Origin: an uncultured Candidatus Melainabacteria bacterium
Lineage (GTDB): Bacteria; Cyanobacteriota; Vampirovibrionia; Gastranaerophilales; Gastranaerophilaceae
Length of the DNA stretch: 64,000 nt
Direction of reading: 5' to 3'
Assembly (NCBI GenBank): GCA_934693165.1
Contig: CAKUUX010000001.1
Location: forward strand, 1 to 64,000
The notes under the pieces are model-generated. The model made no database searches, had not been told where the DNA came from, and saw only the letters and a program-made list of their open reading frames with translations. The translations under genes were made by a program, and so were the position numbers. The first letter of the stretch is position 1, and each line of letters begins with the position of its first letter. Below are positions 43,701-53,104 of the stretch, in pieces.

Positions 43701-44765
43701 CTATCTCATTTTACTTTTTGGGTCTAAAATATCTCTTATTGTATCACCTATTAGATTAAATGACAGAACTGCAACAAAAATTAAGAAACCAGGAGTTAAA
43801 AGCCAAGGTCTATAAAGAATATTTGTATATTCTTGTGCTTCCTTAAGCATATTACCCCAACTAGCGTCAGGTTGTTGAATACCTAGTCCTAAGAAACTTA
43901 AACCTGATTCTGATAATATGTAAGATGGTACAGATAATGTCATTGCTACAATAACGTAACTTGTTGTTTGAGGAAGAATATGTTTTAAAATAATTCTCAT
44001 ATTAGATGCGCCAATAGATTTTGCGCTTTCTACAAATTCTTGAGTTTTAATAGATAAAACCATACCTCTTACAACCCTTGCAAATCCTGCCCAACCAATA
44101 AGAGCAAGGATTATAACAATTAGCATAAATCTTTGGATACTTGTCATATTTGGTGGTAAAATTGCTGCCAAAATAATCAACAAATAAAAACTTGGAATTG
44201 ACATTACTGCTTCTGCAAATCTCATCATAAAGATATCTACTTTTCCACCAAAATATCCTGAAATTCCACCATAGATAAGTCCAATAGGGAATAAGACAAA
44301 TAATGCCAAAAATCCTATTGTCATTGAAATTCTTCCACCAAAAAGTAGTCGTGAAAATACGTCACGTCCATTTATATCTCCTCCTAAAAGATATAATCTA
44401 CCTTCGTTTTCAACTGTTACTAAGTGTCTTTTCATTGGAATTAAGCCAAAAGCTTTGTATTCAACGCCTTTGCCTAAAAATTTCAAATAATATTTATGAC
44501 TTCTATCAAGTTTGTAAGTTGTTTCTAAAAGTTCTGGATTAAACTCTCTTTTATAATTATAAGTGTAAGGTCTTGAAAATTTACCGTTTTCATCAATAGT
44601 AAATACTGGTGAAGGTGGTACGTAAGAAAGTTCTCTATCAGAAAAATCTTTTGTATAAGGTGCAAGAAAATCTGCAAATAAAAGTGCCATATAAATTACT
44701 ACAAGCACAATTAAGGCTAATAATGAAAACTTATCTTTAACTAATTGTCTTAAAATTTCCATCAT
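43701..44765 (-). CDS. oppC: Oligopeptide ABC transporter permease OppC
   Basis: An inner-membrane permease, 354 residues. An N-terminal helix (about 15-34) and an extracytoplasmic insert of about 100 residues precede the five-helix permease core. The EAA loop (EFVESAKSIGASNMRIILKHILPQT) contacts the ATPase. The C-terminal SFLGLGIQQPDASWGNML is diagnostic of the DppC/OppC family. It follows oppB by 3 bp. No OppD/OppF ATPase is in this cluster, so they must be encoded elsewhere. Confidence 0.92.
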   Translation of the reverse strand: MMEILRQLVKDKFSLLALIVLVVIYMALLFADFLAPYTKDFSDRELSYVPPSPVFTIDENGKFSRPYTYNYKREFNPELLETTYKLDRSHKYYLKFLGKGVEYKAFGLIPMKRHLVTVENEGRLYLLGGDINGRDVFSRLLFGGRISMTIGFLALFVLFPIGLIYGGISGYFGGKVDIFMMRFAEAVMSIPSFYLLIILAAILPPNMTSIQRFMLIVIILALIGWAGFARVVRGMVLSIKTQEFVESAKSIGASNMRIILKHILPQTTSYVIVAMTLSVPSYILSESGLSFLGLGIQQPDASWGNMLKEAQEYTNILYRPWLLTPGFLIFVAVLSFNLIGDTIRDILDPKSKMR

Positions 44766-44768
44766 ATC

Positions 44769-45743
44769 TTACCCCCTAACTCTTATTCTAGGGTCAGTAA
44801 TAATTAGCAATATATCAGAAATCAGGTTTCCTAATATAAGCATAAATGCACCCATCATTAAGGATGCCATAACAAGATTTATATCTGATTTAAGAACTGC
44901 TTCAAGAATTAATCTTCCTAACCCAGGGTATTGAAAAACATATTCTGTTAACGCTGCGCCAGAAAGTAGAGAAGAAAATTCAAATCCTAAAAGAGTTATC
45001 ATCGGATTTACGGCATTTCTCAAAGCGTGTTTGAATAAAACCTTGTTTTCACTTAAACCTTTTGCTCTTGCAAATTTAATATAATCAGAGTCAAGAACAT
45101 CAAGGATGTTTGCTCTCATTTGTCTTTGCAATCCTGCTAAAGAGATTGTAAATAGTACTGTTACAGGCAATACTAAGTGATAAGCTATATCAAGAACTTG
45201 GTGGAAAAATCCCATATCGTTAAAGTCATAGCTTGTTAAACCTCCAACAGGAAACCAGCCAGTTTTTACTGCAAAAATTAATAACAATATCGCAAAGAAG
45301 AAGGATGGAATTGCCATACCAATACTCGTTATAAAGGTTAAGAATCTATCAAAAGGTGTTTTCCATTTTACAGCAGCGAGCATTCCGAGAGGAACTGCAA
45401 CTGCCCATGTCATAAAGATTACGACTATTGTTAAAAGTAATGTATTTGGTATTCTTTCTTTTAATTTGCTTGCAACACTTTCACCAGTTGAAGTTACTCC
45501 CAAATCACCTTTTATAAAAGATTTTCCCCACAACAAGTATTGTTGCCAAATAGGTTTATTTAAACCTAATCTTTCAGTTTCTTTTTGAAGTGTTTCTTTA
45601 GAAATTGATGGGTTTAATTTTAGTTCTGCAAGTGGGTCAACTGGACTCAATCTAATTATAAAAAAGCTTATCAATGATACCAAAATTAGTAATGGTATCG
45701 TTTGAAGTATTCTTTTTAGTATATAAATTAGTATTTGTTGCAT
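44769..45743 (-). CDS. oppB: Oligopeptide ABC transporter permease OppB
   Basis: The partner permease, 324 residues, six membrane helices. The start MQQILIYILKRILQTIPLLILVSLISFFIIRLSPVDP and the EAA loop (YIKFARAKGLSENKVLFKHALRNA) are typical of OppB/DppB. GFEFSSLLSGAALTEYVFQYPGLGRLILEAV is the family C-terminal block. It starts 2 bp after oppA and forms the heterodimeric channel with OppC. Confidence 0.93.
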   Translation of the reverse strand: MQQILIYILKRILQTIPLLILVSLISFFIIRLSPVDPLAELKLNPSISKETLQKETERLGLNKPIWQQYLLWGKSFIKGDLGVTSTGESVASKLKERIPNTLLLTIVVIFMTWAVAVPLGMLAAVKWKTPFDRFLTFITSIGMAIPSFFFAILLLIFAVKTGWFPVGGLTSYDFNDMGFFHQVLDIAYHLVLPVTVLFTISLAGLQRQMRANILDVLDSDYIKFARAKGLSENKVLFKHALRNAVNPMITLLGFEFSSLLSGAALTEYVFQYPGLGRLILEAVLKSDINLVMASLMMGAFMLILGNLISDILLIITDPRIRVRG

Positions 45744-45745
45744 TT

Positions 45746-47581
45746 TTATTTATCCACGTAAATTTCTTCTATATTATAACCTATTCCATTTAATGGTGAA
45801 GGATATACATTTTTAAATTTCTTTCTTATAGCAATAATTCTTACTGGCGAATATAAATAGATGACAAGTTTGTTATCATAAACAATTTGTTGATATTTAT
45901 CGTATAAAGCTTTTCTTTCGTTAAAGTTCGTTTTTAAAGAAGCTTCATCAAAAATATAATCTAATTGTTTTTCAAAATCATATCTGTCATCAAAAGAGTT
46001 TTTTTCAAGTCTTTGGTTAAATAAGTGAAGAGAACCGTAAGAATTCCAAACATTTTTACCATTATGAGGTTCAAGAGGTGAACCTGTTAAACCCATTAAA
46101 ATCATATCCCAATCAAGAGTATTGACCATTTTGTTTACGAGGGTATTAAATTCAATAGGTTTAAAATTAATCTTCATTCCTAAATCTTCGAGGTCTTGTT
46201 TAACCATAACGCCAAGAGCTTCTCTTTCTGTGTTTCCGGCATTTGTGTATAAATCAAATTCAACATTATTTCCATATTTGTCGACAAGTTTTCCGTTTCT
46301 GTTATAAGAAAATCCACCTTTTTTCAAAAATTCTCTTGATGCGTCTATATCTCTTTTGTGACCTTTGATTTTTTCATTTAAAAAGATAGAATTTAAGCTT
46401 TCTGCAGTGAAAAGTGGTGTTGCAAGACCGTTTGCAACATTTTGTACCATATTATCTCTATCAATTGCGTAATCTATTGCGTTTCTAAAGTTTAAATCTC
46501 TAAACCAAAATTGTTTTTCTGGTTGAACATAATATTTGCCCTCAGAATTTTTTCTATTATTCAAATTTAAGACAATAAACATTGTTCCTGTATCTGGACC
46601 AAGATTATAAATTTTGTAATCTGAAGAACTTTCTTTTTCTTTGTATCTTGCGACATTTGAACCTTTTAATCCAATCATATCAATTTCTTTTGCTTCAAAT
46701 TTCAAGATTTCATTATTAGCGTCGCCAACAATTAAATAAACAACTTTGTTTAAGTATGGAAGTTTTTCATTTTTAGTATTTATTTCGTAGTAATTAGGAT
46801 TTCTTGTGAAAACAACTCTTTGTGCAGGAAGATATTCTTTTAATTTAAAAGCCCCAGAGGTTACAAACTTACTAGGTGGAGTTGTTGTAGAATAAAATCC
46901 GTCAAAATATTTAGCGCCTTTTTTTACAGCAGGTTCAAAAACATGCTTTGGCGCAATTTCTGATGAAAGCAATCTTAAAAAAGGTGCAAATGGTTTTGAT
47001 AGAGTGAATTTAACTGTATAATCATCAATTTTTGTGATGATAGGAAGTTTACCGTCAATTATGCAAGAATCTCTAAGAGAAGTATTTCCCATTCCTGCAA
47101 AAATAATGTCTTTCCATGTAAACATAACGTCATCTGCTGTGATAGGTTTGCCGTCAGACCAAGTTAAACCTTTTCTCAAATATACGTAATAATCATTACC
47201 CTTAATTTCATAACCTTTAGCAAGTTTTGGAATGATTTCTCCTGTTTTAGCATCTGTTGAAAACAAACCGTCAAACATCATGCCTGCCATTTGAGAAGAA
47301 GTTGCATCTTTTGACGTGAAAGGATTAAAAGTTTTTGGACCTTCTCCAAAAGTTGATAAAATCATTTCTCCACCAAATTTGCCAATGGGAGTCTGACTCT
47401 GAAGATAGTCAATGCCATTTAACGTGATAGTTTTTGCTCTTGGTGGAAAGGTGAAAATTTGCTCTTGTTGTTGAGCTTGATTTGTTGAAACAGTTTGTTC
47501 AGGTATATCTCTACGAATACAGGCTTTTAAAAAGAGCAATATAAATAATATTATTAGAATTATGTATAAACCACGTTTCAT
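45746..47581 (-). CDS. oppA: Peptide-binding lipoprotein OppA-like
   Basis: An extracytoplasmic solute-binding protein, 611 residues (SBP family 5). The N-terminal hydrophobic helix ends in a lipobox, LKAC with Cys21, so the mature protein is lipid-anchored. GGEMILSTFGEGPKTFNPF, LRKGLTWSDGKPITADDVMFTW and IDYAIDRDNM are family motifs. The ATG is preceded by CATAAT 6 nt upstream. AGAGGA touches the ATG too closely to act as a normal ribosome site, so the operon may start with a leaderless message. It is first in the oppA-oppB-oppC-mgtC-TPR operon. Confidence 0.92.
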   Translation of the reverse strand: MKRGLYIILIILFILLFLKACIRRDIPEQTVSTNQAQQQEQIFTFPPRAKTITLNGIDYLQSQTPIGKFGGEMILSTFGEGPKTFNPFTSKDATSSQMAGMMFDGLFSTDAKTGEIIPKLAKGYEIKGNDYYVYLRKGLTWSDGKPITADDVMFTWKDIIFAGMGNTSLRDSCIIDGKLPIITKIDDYTVKFTLSKPFAPFLRLLSSEIAPKHVFEPAVKKGAKYFDGFYSTTTPPSKFVTSGAFKLKEYLPAQRVVFTRNPNYYEINTKNEKLPYLNKVVYLIVGDANNEILKFEAKEIDMIGLKGSNVARYKEKESSSDYKIYNLGPDTGTMFIVLNLNNRKNSEGKYYVQPEKQFWFRDLNFRNAIDYAIDRDNMVQNVANGLATPLFTAESLNSIFLNEKIKGHKRDIDASREFLKKGGFSYNRNGKLVDKYGNNVEFDLYTNAGNTEREALGVMVKQDLEDLGMKINFKPIEFNTLVNKMVNTLDWDMILMGLTGSPLEPHNGKNVWNSYGSLHLFNQRLEKNSFDDRYDFEKQLDYIFDEASLKTNFNERKALYDKYQQIVYDNKLVIYLYSPVRIIAIRKKFKNVYPSPLNGIGYNIEEIYVDK

Positions 47582-47587
47582 TCCTCT

Positions 47588-47593
47588 ATTATG
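47588..47593 (-). promoter_or_regulatory. -10 box 6 nt before the oppA start codon
   Basis: CATAAT (47593-47588), then AGAGGA, then the ATG at 47581. The -35 is weak. Confidence 0.4.
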
Positions 47594-47711
47594 CCAGAAA
47601 AATGGGATTTTTAATACCCCATGTTGAGAATTTTTTGAAAATTTCTCAAAAACGTAAATACATGTAATTAAGAAAATTTTTAAATGTTTTACTTATAAAA
47701 GGAGGTATTTT

Positions 47712-47948
47712 ATGTATCCAATAGAGCTATCTTTGAGTAGACCAAAAAATATTTTGACAGTAAGAGAAGAAGAAGTTTTGATAGAATTAATAAATGGTAA
47801 AAATAACTATGAAATTGCAAATGATTTGTACATAAGCGTACATACTGTAAAATTTCATGTTGCATCTATCCTCCAAAAATTTGGTGTTTCAAGAAGGACA
47901 ATGGTTATCTTGAAAGCTTTAGCAGATGGATGGATAGATATTATCTAA
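47712..47948 (+). CDS. Stand-alone LuxR-type HTH protein
   Basis: A 78-residue DNA-binding protein consisting almost only of a GerE/LuxR HTH domain: LTVREEEVLIELINGKNNYEIANDLYISVHTVKFHVASILQKFGV, where SVHTVKFHVASI is the recognition helix. There is no receiver or ligand domain, so it resembles single-domain regulators such as GerE. AAAAGGAGGTATTTT gives a strong ribosome site. It is divergent from oppA and converges (4-bp overlap) with the large zinc-ribbon gene, so it may regulate either side. Confidence 0.9.
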   Translation: MYPIELSLSRPKNILTVREEEVLIELINGKNNYEIANDLYISVHTVKFHVASILQKFGVSRRTMVILKALADGWIDII

Positions 47949-50900
47949 ACTTCTTCGGAATGTCTTACAAGTAAAGGAGTAGATTTTAAGTTATTTTTTT
48001 CAATTAACAAATCAGCTTGTTGTTTATAAGAAAGTGATTGTTCTTCATCTCCTTTTACAGAAAGAAGTTTAGAGATTAATAAGTTAAACATTATTGATAA
48101 AATTACATTTGAATCAGGATTTTTATCTAATAATGAAATTGTATTTTTTGCAATTCCAAGACCAATATCAACACGGTTTTGTACAATTTTTAAATCGGCA
48201 ATAAAATGCCATGCTAAGATAGAAGCGTTTATTAATCCGTTTTGTGTGCTGATTTCTTTAACGTTTTGATAAATCTTTTGCGCCTTATCGTATTCACCAA
48301 GAATTTTGTATGAATATCCAATTAACAAGTCAGAAAGTAAATCTAGTTGTGTTAAATTGTTTTCTTTTGCTGACAATTTAGCTTGATATACATTTTTTGC
48401 AAACAGTTTAATATCAAAGTTGATATTTTCAAAAGCTTTCAACATACTATAAATGTATTTTGCAAAAATGTTTGAATCATCTAACATACTTGGTTCAACG
48501 TCTAAGTAGAAGTCTTCACCGTGAATGTATTTTTGCAAATAGATAAATAGTGAATAAGATTCAGGAATAACTTCTAATTTTTCTTTTGCTTTTTTGATAA
48601 CAGGTGTAACATCTTCTAGTTGGAAGATTTTTGCCATGCAAACGTATCCAATAGTATCATAAATTGATGAGAATACTTGTTCTTGAGGCATTTTGTCAGA
48701 AATTAGGACAGAAATATTTTCTGGTGTAAACATTTCTAACAAGTCTTCTCCTAAAGATATACATTCTTTTAAGTTACCTGTATTAAAGAAAATATTTACC
48801 TTAATCATTGATATCCAGAATAAAACATTGTTGAATTCTTTATCTGTTGGATTGAAGGATGATTTTGGTAATCTTGATAAAATTTTGTTTGCTAAAGTTA
48901 TTGCCTGAGTGTAATTACCTGTTCTTAAGCAACATTGCAAGATTTTATTACACAAATTGATAACTTTTTTATCGTCCATTGCGTGTTCAATATTTTCTAA
49001 AACAAGTTTAGAGAAGTTATACAATTTTGTAGGAATGAATTTGTACAACATATTTGAAATGTTGTCATAAATTATCATTTTGTAGTTATTGATAGATTGT
49101 TGAGTTTCTTCGTCAGAATCTTGTTCCATCATTTTTAATAGTAAAATACTGCAATTTAAATATGCACTGAAATCACCTAACATCAATGCGACATTAGATA
49201 ATATTTTCCAGAAGTTTTGAATTTTCTTTTTGTCTTCTAAAATATGGAAAACAGTTAAGTTTATTGGTAAAGGAACATTTTCATCAACAATATTATTTAG
49301 TAAATAATTTGCAATGTTCAACTTATGACTTTTTTCCAACAGAACTTCTGATACTGTTTTTAAAAGGTTGTAGTTATTAAAATATACCACATTGTTTTCT
49401 AAATAGATGTAACCTTTTTCATCAAGAATACCAAGAGCATTTCCTAAGTCAGGTATATTCAAAGATTGAAGAGTTGAGATATCAATTCTTGGCCCTAAAG
49501 TTAGTAATAACATTAAAATACTGTAAGCATTTTTGTCATGAGATAAAAATCTAAATCTTGTTTCAACAAGTTTTTCAATTGTCGGTGGAAATATTACAGA
49601 AGTTTGTTTTACTAAAGCATATTTTCCATTTTTTAATTCGATAATGTTATTTTCTAGTAAATAATTTGTTGCATGATTTAGGTATAATGAGCTACCTTTT
49701 GCGTATTGAGCAATTTTTTCCATATAGAAAGAATCTAAAATGTTTGCATAAATATCAACAAAAGGTGAAATTATTTTTTCAAAACTAGAACCTTTTACCA
49801 TAATCTCTGTATATTGAGGATTTGATAATAAGAAATGAGAATTTTTATGTAGTGAGAAGTTTTCATCTGCAAAGAAAACTAAATTGATATTATATTTGTT
49901 AAAATCTTTTAATATAAGTTGTAGGATTTCAAAAGAAGTTAAATCAATTTTTTCAAAATTTTCTACGTAAATTAAACAGTGTTCAAGAGAACTAAACAAG
50001 ATTGCAAAAATATTGTACAAAGTATCTCTAATATCTTCTGGATTAACATCAGGAAGAGGTTTTAAATTAATTAAAGCTCTTACAACTCCTGCTTTATCAA
50101 GTTTGTCAAAAGTAGAAAAATTATTTTTTACAAAGTTTTTGGCAGAAATTGAAAAATTGAAAATAGAAGACAATAATTCATAGAAAAATCCATAAGGTCT
50201 GTTTATAGTGTCCTCTGTGCAAGTTACTTTTACAATTTCTTCGCACAATTTATTGTGTTTTACCATAAGAGGAATTTCGTTAGATACAAGATAATATTTT
50301 TTATTCGTTTTTACAGAAATAATATTTTTAGATTGTTTTCCTAACAAAGTTAAAATAGTATTTTCTAATTCACCAGATTCAACGGTTACGAAGTTACAAA
50401 CTTGTTCATCAAAGTTTAACTTTTTAATGTTATGGATAATTGTGTCGTCTTCTTCTAGTTCAATTTCTTGATTCAAATCCTCAAGAGAAAGCTGTTTTAA
50501 TCTTTCTTTGATATAATCGTCTTTTGGTTCATCTTCTTCTTTTGGAATAGAAATATATTTTTGCAAATCAAGTTCAAAATACATTTCAAGTTTATCTTTT
50601 ACAAGAACTGTTCCAAGCTGAGAAACACTAACTTTATCTCTCAAAACATCTGCTGTACTACTGTCAAGAAGTACTTGAAGTGCATTATGGAATTTGCTTT
50701 GGGATGTATCTTTATACATCATTTTAATATTAAAACCTGATTTAAAGTCATGAAGTTTGGTATTAATATCTTTTTTCATTAATGTGAAATTACATCTTAT
50801 AAGAGTATTATGTGTTCTGTGAAGTTTCACATTAAGTTTCATGATTGGTTTTGCAATTTCCAAAATGAATGAAATTGCTTTAAATACAGAAGCATCAAAG

Positions 50901-51340
50901 TTGCTTTCTTTATTAAATTTGATAATAAAAGCGTTATCAATAATTTGCCATTTTAAATCAATTTGAGAACAGAAACCAATTATTAGGTTGTATAAATTTG
51001 TTTTAAATTTTTTGTAAGCCTCTTTTGAATTAAAAATATCTTTTAAGTTTGCAATGTTTGGAAACTCAATAACGACGCATGCAAAATTAATGATAACAGA
51101 TTCGTTAAGAGCGATACTCAATTGGGTATCCATGCCACAATTAGGACATTGTCCAATTTCTGTTAAATTAACTTTTCCACAGTTATGGCATTTGCTCAAA
51201 ATTGTATATCCACATTTTGAACAAATGCTTGTTCTGTTTAGAGTTTTGCAGACAGGACAAGTTAATTGTAAGACCTTCTTACAATTAGGGCATATTTTTG
51301 TATCTGGTGTTATTTCATGATTACATTTAGGACAATGCAT
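47945..51340 (-). CDS. Zinc-ribbon / degenerate cyclase / degenerate STAND-type protein
   Basis: An 1131-residue protein. Six CxxC pairs (C3/C6, C17/C20, C28/C31, C40/C43, C51/C54, C65/C68) form about three zinc ribbons. Residues about 85-180 follow the class III nucleotide-cyclase pattern, but the metal Asp positions read VVIEFPNI and QIIDNAFIIKF, so catalysis is doubtful. A STAND/AAA-like module follows (about 365-620): the P-loop position reads YLVSNEIPLMVKHNK, without GxxGxGK, and the Walker B equivalent is CLIYVENFEKID. The rest is helical repeats of TPR type. The order cyclase-AAA-TPR is known in signalling proteins; here both active sites appear lost. It is head-to-head with the ZorA-like gene, and TATAAT lies 6 nt before the ATG. 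Confidence 0.6.
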   Translation of the reverse strand: MHCPKCNHEITPDTKICPNCKKVLQLTCPVCKTLNRTSICSKCGYTILSKCHNCGKVNLTEIGQCPNCGMDTQLSIALNESVIINFACVVIEFPNIANLKDIFNSKEAYKKFKTNLYNLIIGFCSQIDLKWQIIDNAFIIKFNKESNFDASVFKAISFILEIAKPIMKLNVKLHRTHNTLIRCNFTLMKKDINTKLHDFKSGFNIKMMYKDTSQSKFHNALQVLLDSSTADVLRDKVSVSQLGTVLVKDKLEMYFELDLQKYISIPKEEDEPKDDYIKERLKQLSLEDLNQEIELEEDDTIIHNIKKLNFDEQVCNFVTVESGELENTILTLLGKQSKNIISVKTNKKYYLVSNEIPLMVKHNKLCEEIVKVTCTEDTINRPYGFFYELLSSIFNFSISAKNFVKNNFSTFDKLDKAGVVRALINLKPLPDVNPEDIRDTLYNIFAILFSSLEHCLIYVENFEKIDLTSFEILQLILKDFNKYNINLVFFADENFSLHKNSHFLLSNPQYTEIMVKGSSFEKIISPFVDIYANILDSFYMEKIAQYAKGSSLYLNHATNYLLENNIIELKNGKYALVKQTSVIFPPTIEKLVETRFRFLSHDKNAYSILMLLLTLGPRIDISTLQSLNIPDLGNALGILDEKGYIYLENNVVYFNNYNLLKTVSEVLLEKSHKLNIANYLLNNIVDENVPLPINLTVFHILEDKKKIQNFWKILSNVALMLGDFSAYLNCSILLLKMMEQDSDEETQQSINNYKMIIYDNISNMLYKFIPTKLYNFSKLVLENIEHAMDDKKVINLCNKILQCCLRTGNYTQAITLANKILSRLPKSSFNPTDKEFNNVLFWISMIKVNIFFNTGNLKECISLGEDLLEMFTPENISVLISDKMPQEQVFSSIYDTIGYVCMAKIFQLEDVTPVIKKAKEKLEVIPESYSLFIYLQKYIHGEDFYLDVEPSMLDDSNIFAKYIYSMLKAFENINFDIKLFAKNVYQAKLSAKENNLTQLDLLSDLLIGYSYKILGEYDKAQKIYQNVKEISTQNGLINASILAWHFIADLKIVQNRVDIGLGIAKNTISLLDKNPDSNVILSIMFNLLISKLLSVKGDEEQSLSYKQQADLLIEKNNLKSTPLLVRHSEEV

Positions 51341-51346
51341 AAATAA

Positions 51347-51352
51347 ATTATA
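51347..51352 (-). promoter_or_regulatory. -10 box 6 nt before the zinc-ribbon gene start
   Basis: TATAAT (51352-51347), then TTATTT, then the ATG at 51340. The divergent ZorA-like gene has its own TATAAT at about 51384 within the same 74-bp gap. Confidence 0.55.
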
Positions 51353-51414
51353 TCAGTTTATTTTAATAAATCAATTTTTTATGTTATAATACCCTTTAAA
51401 AGAGGGAGTTTTCT

Positions 51415-52323
51415 ATGGAAATTTTTAAATATATTTTTAATCCTGCGTTGATGTTAATCTTTTTATTTTTCGCATTTTCTGTGGGGTATTGTGTTTATAA
51501 ATACCAAATTATTAACAAAGAAATGCTTAATCTTTTAGCTTTCTTAAAACAGTTTAAAAAATCAGATTTAAGCTATAGATTTAAAGAATTTGATGAAGGT
51601 TTAACAGAAAATCCTTACATTTCTGATGTTTGGGTAGAATTTAGAAATACTCTTGTTTTTAACGAAAATGTTACTTTAAAAAATGAAAAAGAAGAAGAAA
51701 TTGGATTTGAGAATGCATCACAAGCTCTTTCTGGTGTTCAAACAACAGTTGATTCTTCTTACTTTTTTAATGAAGAAGCTCTTGTTACTTCAAAATTAAA
51801 TTATAAGTTTGTACAAGTAACACCGACATTATTAACAGGTATGGGGCCATTATTTACGTTTATGCATATTGCTTTTGCGTTTGCAAATGTTGATTTTACT
51901 TCAAACGAATCAACAATGTTGACTATCGAAAACTTGATGGCAAATATGCAAATTGCTGCTTTGTGTTCAGTTTTTGCCGTTGGTGAATCTTTATTATTCT
52001 TGATGTTAGAAAGACTTCTTTATAACATTAAATGTAAGACACCTCTTAATGAAATTCAAAACCACTTATACAAAATTTTTGATAGTGTAACTTCTGAAAA
52101 ATTCTTAATTGAATTATTAAAAACTACAAAAATTCAAAACCATGCGCTAGCAAATTCTATGAAAATTTTATCAAGAAGTTTTAAAGATTCTTTTGATAAG
52201 AGTTTAGCATCAATACTTGTTCCATATTTAGACAGCATTGTTTATAATCTTGATAAGATTAAAGAAAACAGTCCAAAAGCTCTTGAAAAACAAGCACTAG
52301 ATGCAGTTGATGACTTGTTCTAG
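51415..52323 (+). CDS. ZorA-like MotA/TolQ-fold motor protein, short tail
   Basis: A 302-residue protein with membrane helices at about 7-29, about 137-157 and about 180-200. The block VTPTLLTGMGPLFTFMHIAFAF resembles the pore helix of ZorA (PxLLTGLGxLGTF), and the later helix AALCSVFAVGESLLFLMLERLL matches the fourth helix. ZorA and MotA form the pentameric ring of an ion-driven motor with a MotB/ZorB dimer. Known ZorA proteins carry a very long cytoplasmic tail; here only about 100 residues follow the last helix. AGAGGGAG precedes the ATG. The ZorB-like gene follows after 8 bp. Confidence 0.6.
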   Translation: MEIFKYIFNPALMLIFLFFAFSVGYCVYKYQIINKEMLNLLAFLKQFKKSDLSYRFKEFDEGLTENPYISDVWVEFRNTLVFNENVTLKNEKEEEIGFENASQALSGVQTTVDSSYFFNEEALVTSKLNYKFVQVTPTLLTGMGPLFTFMHIAFAFANVDFTSNESTMLTIENLMANMQIAALCSVFAVGESLLFLMLERLLYNIKCKTPLNEIQNHLYKIFDSVTSEKFLIELLKTTKIQNHALANSMKILSRSFKDSFDKSLASILVPYLDSIVYNLDKIKENSPKALEKQALDAVDDLF

Positions 52324-52331
52324 GAGAAGTG

Positions 52332-53030
52332 ATGTTTAGAAAATCTTTAAAAAAAGCAGATTATGTTGAAGAAAATATTTTTTGGATAACAATGTCAGAC
52401 TTATTATTAGGTTTGATGATTATTTTCTTGATTTTGTTTATCATGACAATGGTAGGATTTTCTCAAGCAAAATTTGCAGAAAAATCTGCGCAAGCTGAAA
52501 TGGCATCTGTTTTAGCTGATAAGTTTGAAGCTAACAAAATTAATGTGAATATTAATAAAATGTCAGGACAGATAGAAATTTCTGATTTAGAATTATTTGA
52601 TTTGGGTAGTTACAAATTATCAAACAAAGGTAAAGCTTATTTAGATAAATTTTTCCCAATTTATATAGATACTATTTTTTCTAATCCAGAAGTTAGTAAT
52701 AAAGTTGAAAATATTATTATAGAAGGTCATACTGATTCTCAAATGTTTAGAGGTTTGAAATCAGAAGATGAGCAATACGCCAAGAATTTAGAACTTTCTT
52801 CAATGCGTGCAACTGAAATTGCGAATTATGTTTTTAAAACAAATTATGATAAAAAGTACAGCAAAAAATTACGCAAAGTTTTAATTACAACTGGAAAAAG
52901 CAATACTGAACCTGTTTTAACAAATAACAAAGAAGATTTTGATAAAAGCAGACGTGTAGAACTTGAAGTTCGCATGAAAGCTGGCGAAAATGTTCTTGAA
53001 AAAATGTTAAATCAAAAAGGACTTTTATAA
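52332..53030 (+). CDS. ZorB-like MotB/OmpA-domain protein
   Basis: About 232 residues. The single membrane helix (about 17-42) starts FWITMSDLLLGLMIIFLILF, with the ion-carrying Asp at residue 23, as in ZorB (FWISYADLM). A coiled linker leads to an OmpA-like peptidoglycan-binding domain (about 75-215): IIIEGHTDSQ, LSSMRATEIANYVF and DKSRRVELEV. AGGAGA lies just ahead of the ATG at 52332; a GTG 3 bp upstream is also in frame. The Asp and OmpA domain imply an ion-powered stator anchored to the wall. No ZorC, D, E, F or G gene is adjacent. Confidence 0.7.
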   Translation: MFRKSLKKADYVEENIFWITMSDLLLGLMIIFLILFIMTMVGFSQAKFAEKSAQAEMASVLADKFEANKINVNINKMSGQIEISDLELFDLGSYKLSNKGKAYLDKFFPIYIDTIFSNPEVSNKVENIIIEGHTDSQMFRGLKSEDEQYAKNLELSSMRATEIANYVFKTNYDKKYSKKLRKVLITTGKSNTEPVLTNNKEDFDKSRRVELEVRMKAGENVLEKMLNQKGLL

Positions 53031-53084
53031 TTATTTAATCCAAATCATTGTTGTGCAAGTTTTTCTTTGCATAAAAGGGTTTGT

Positions 53085-53104
53085 CATATTCTTTCCAGAA
53101 TATG
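53085..53104. terminator. Hairpin downstream of the ZorB-like gene
   Basis: CATATTCT (53085-53092), loop TTCC, AGAATATG (53097-53104). There is no clean U-tract, so it may only stabilise the 3' end. The rest of 53031-53270 shows no gene. Confidence 0.35.

Noticed and set aside
51415..53030. Complete Zorya defence system
   Set aside because: No ZorC, ZorD helicase, ZorE nuclease or ZorF/G is beside the pair. The SNF2 helicase at 1952-5125 is about 46 kb away and is not evidence for linkage.
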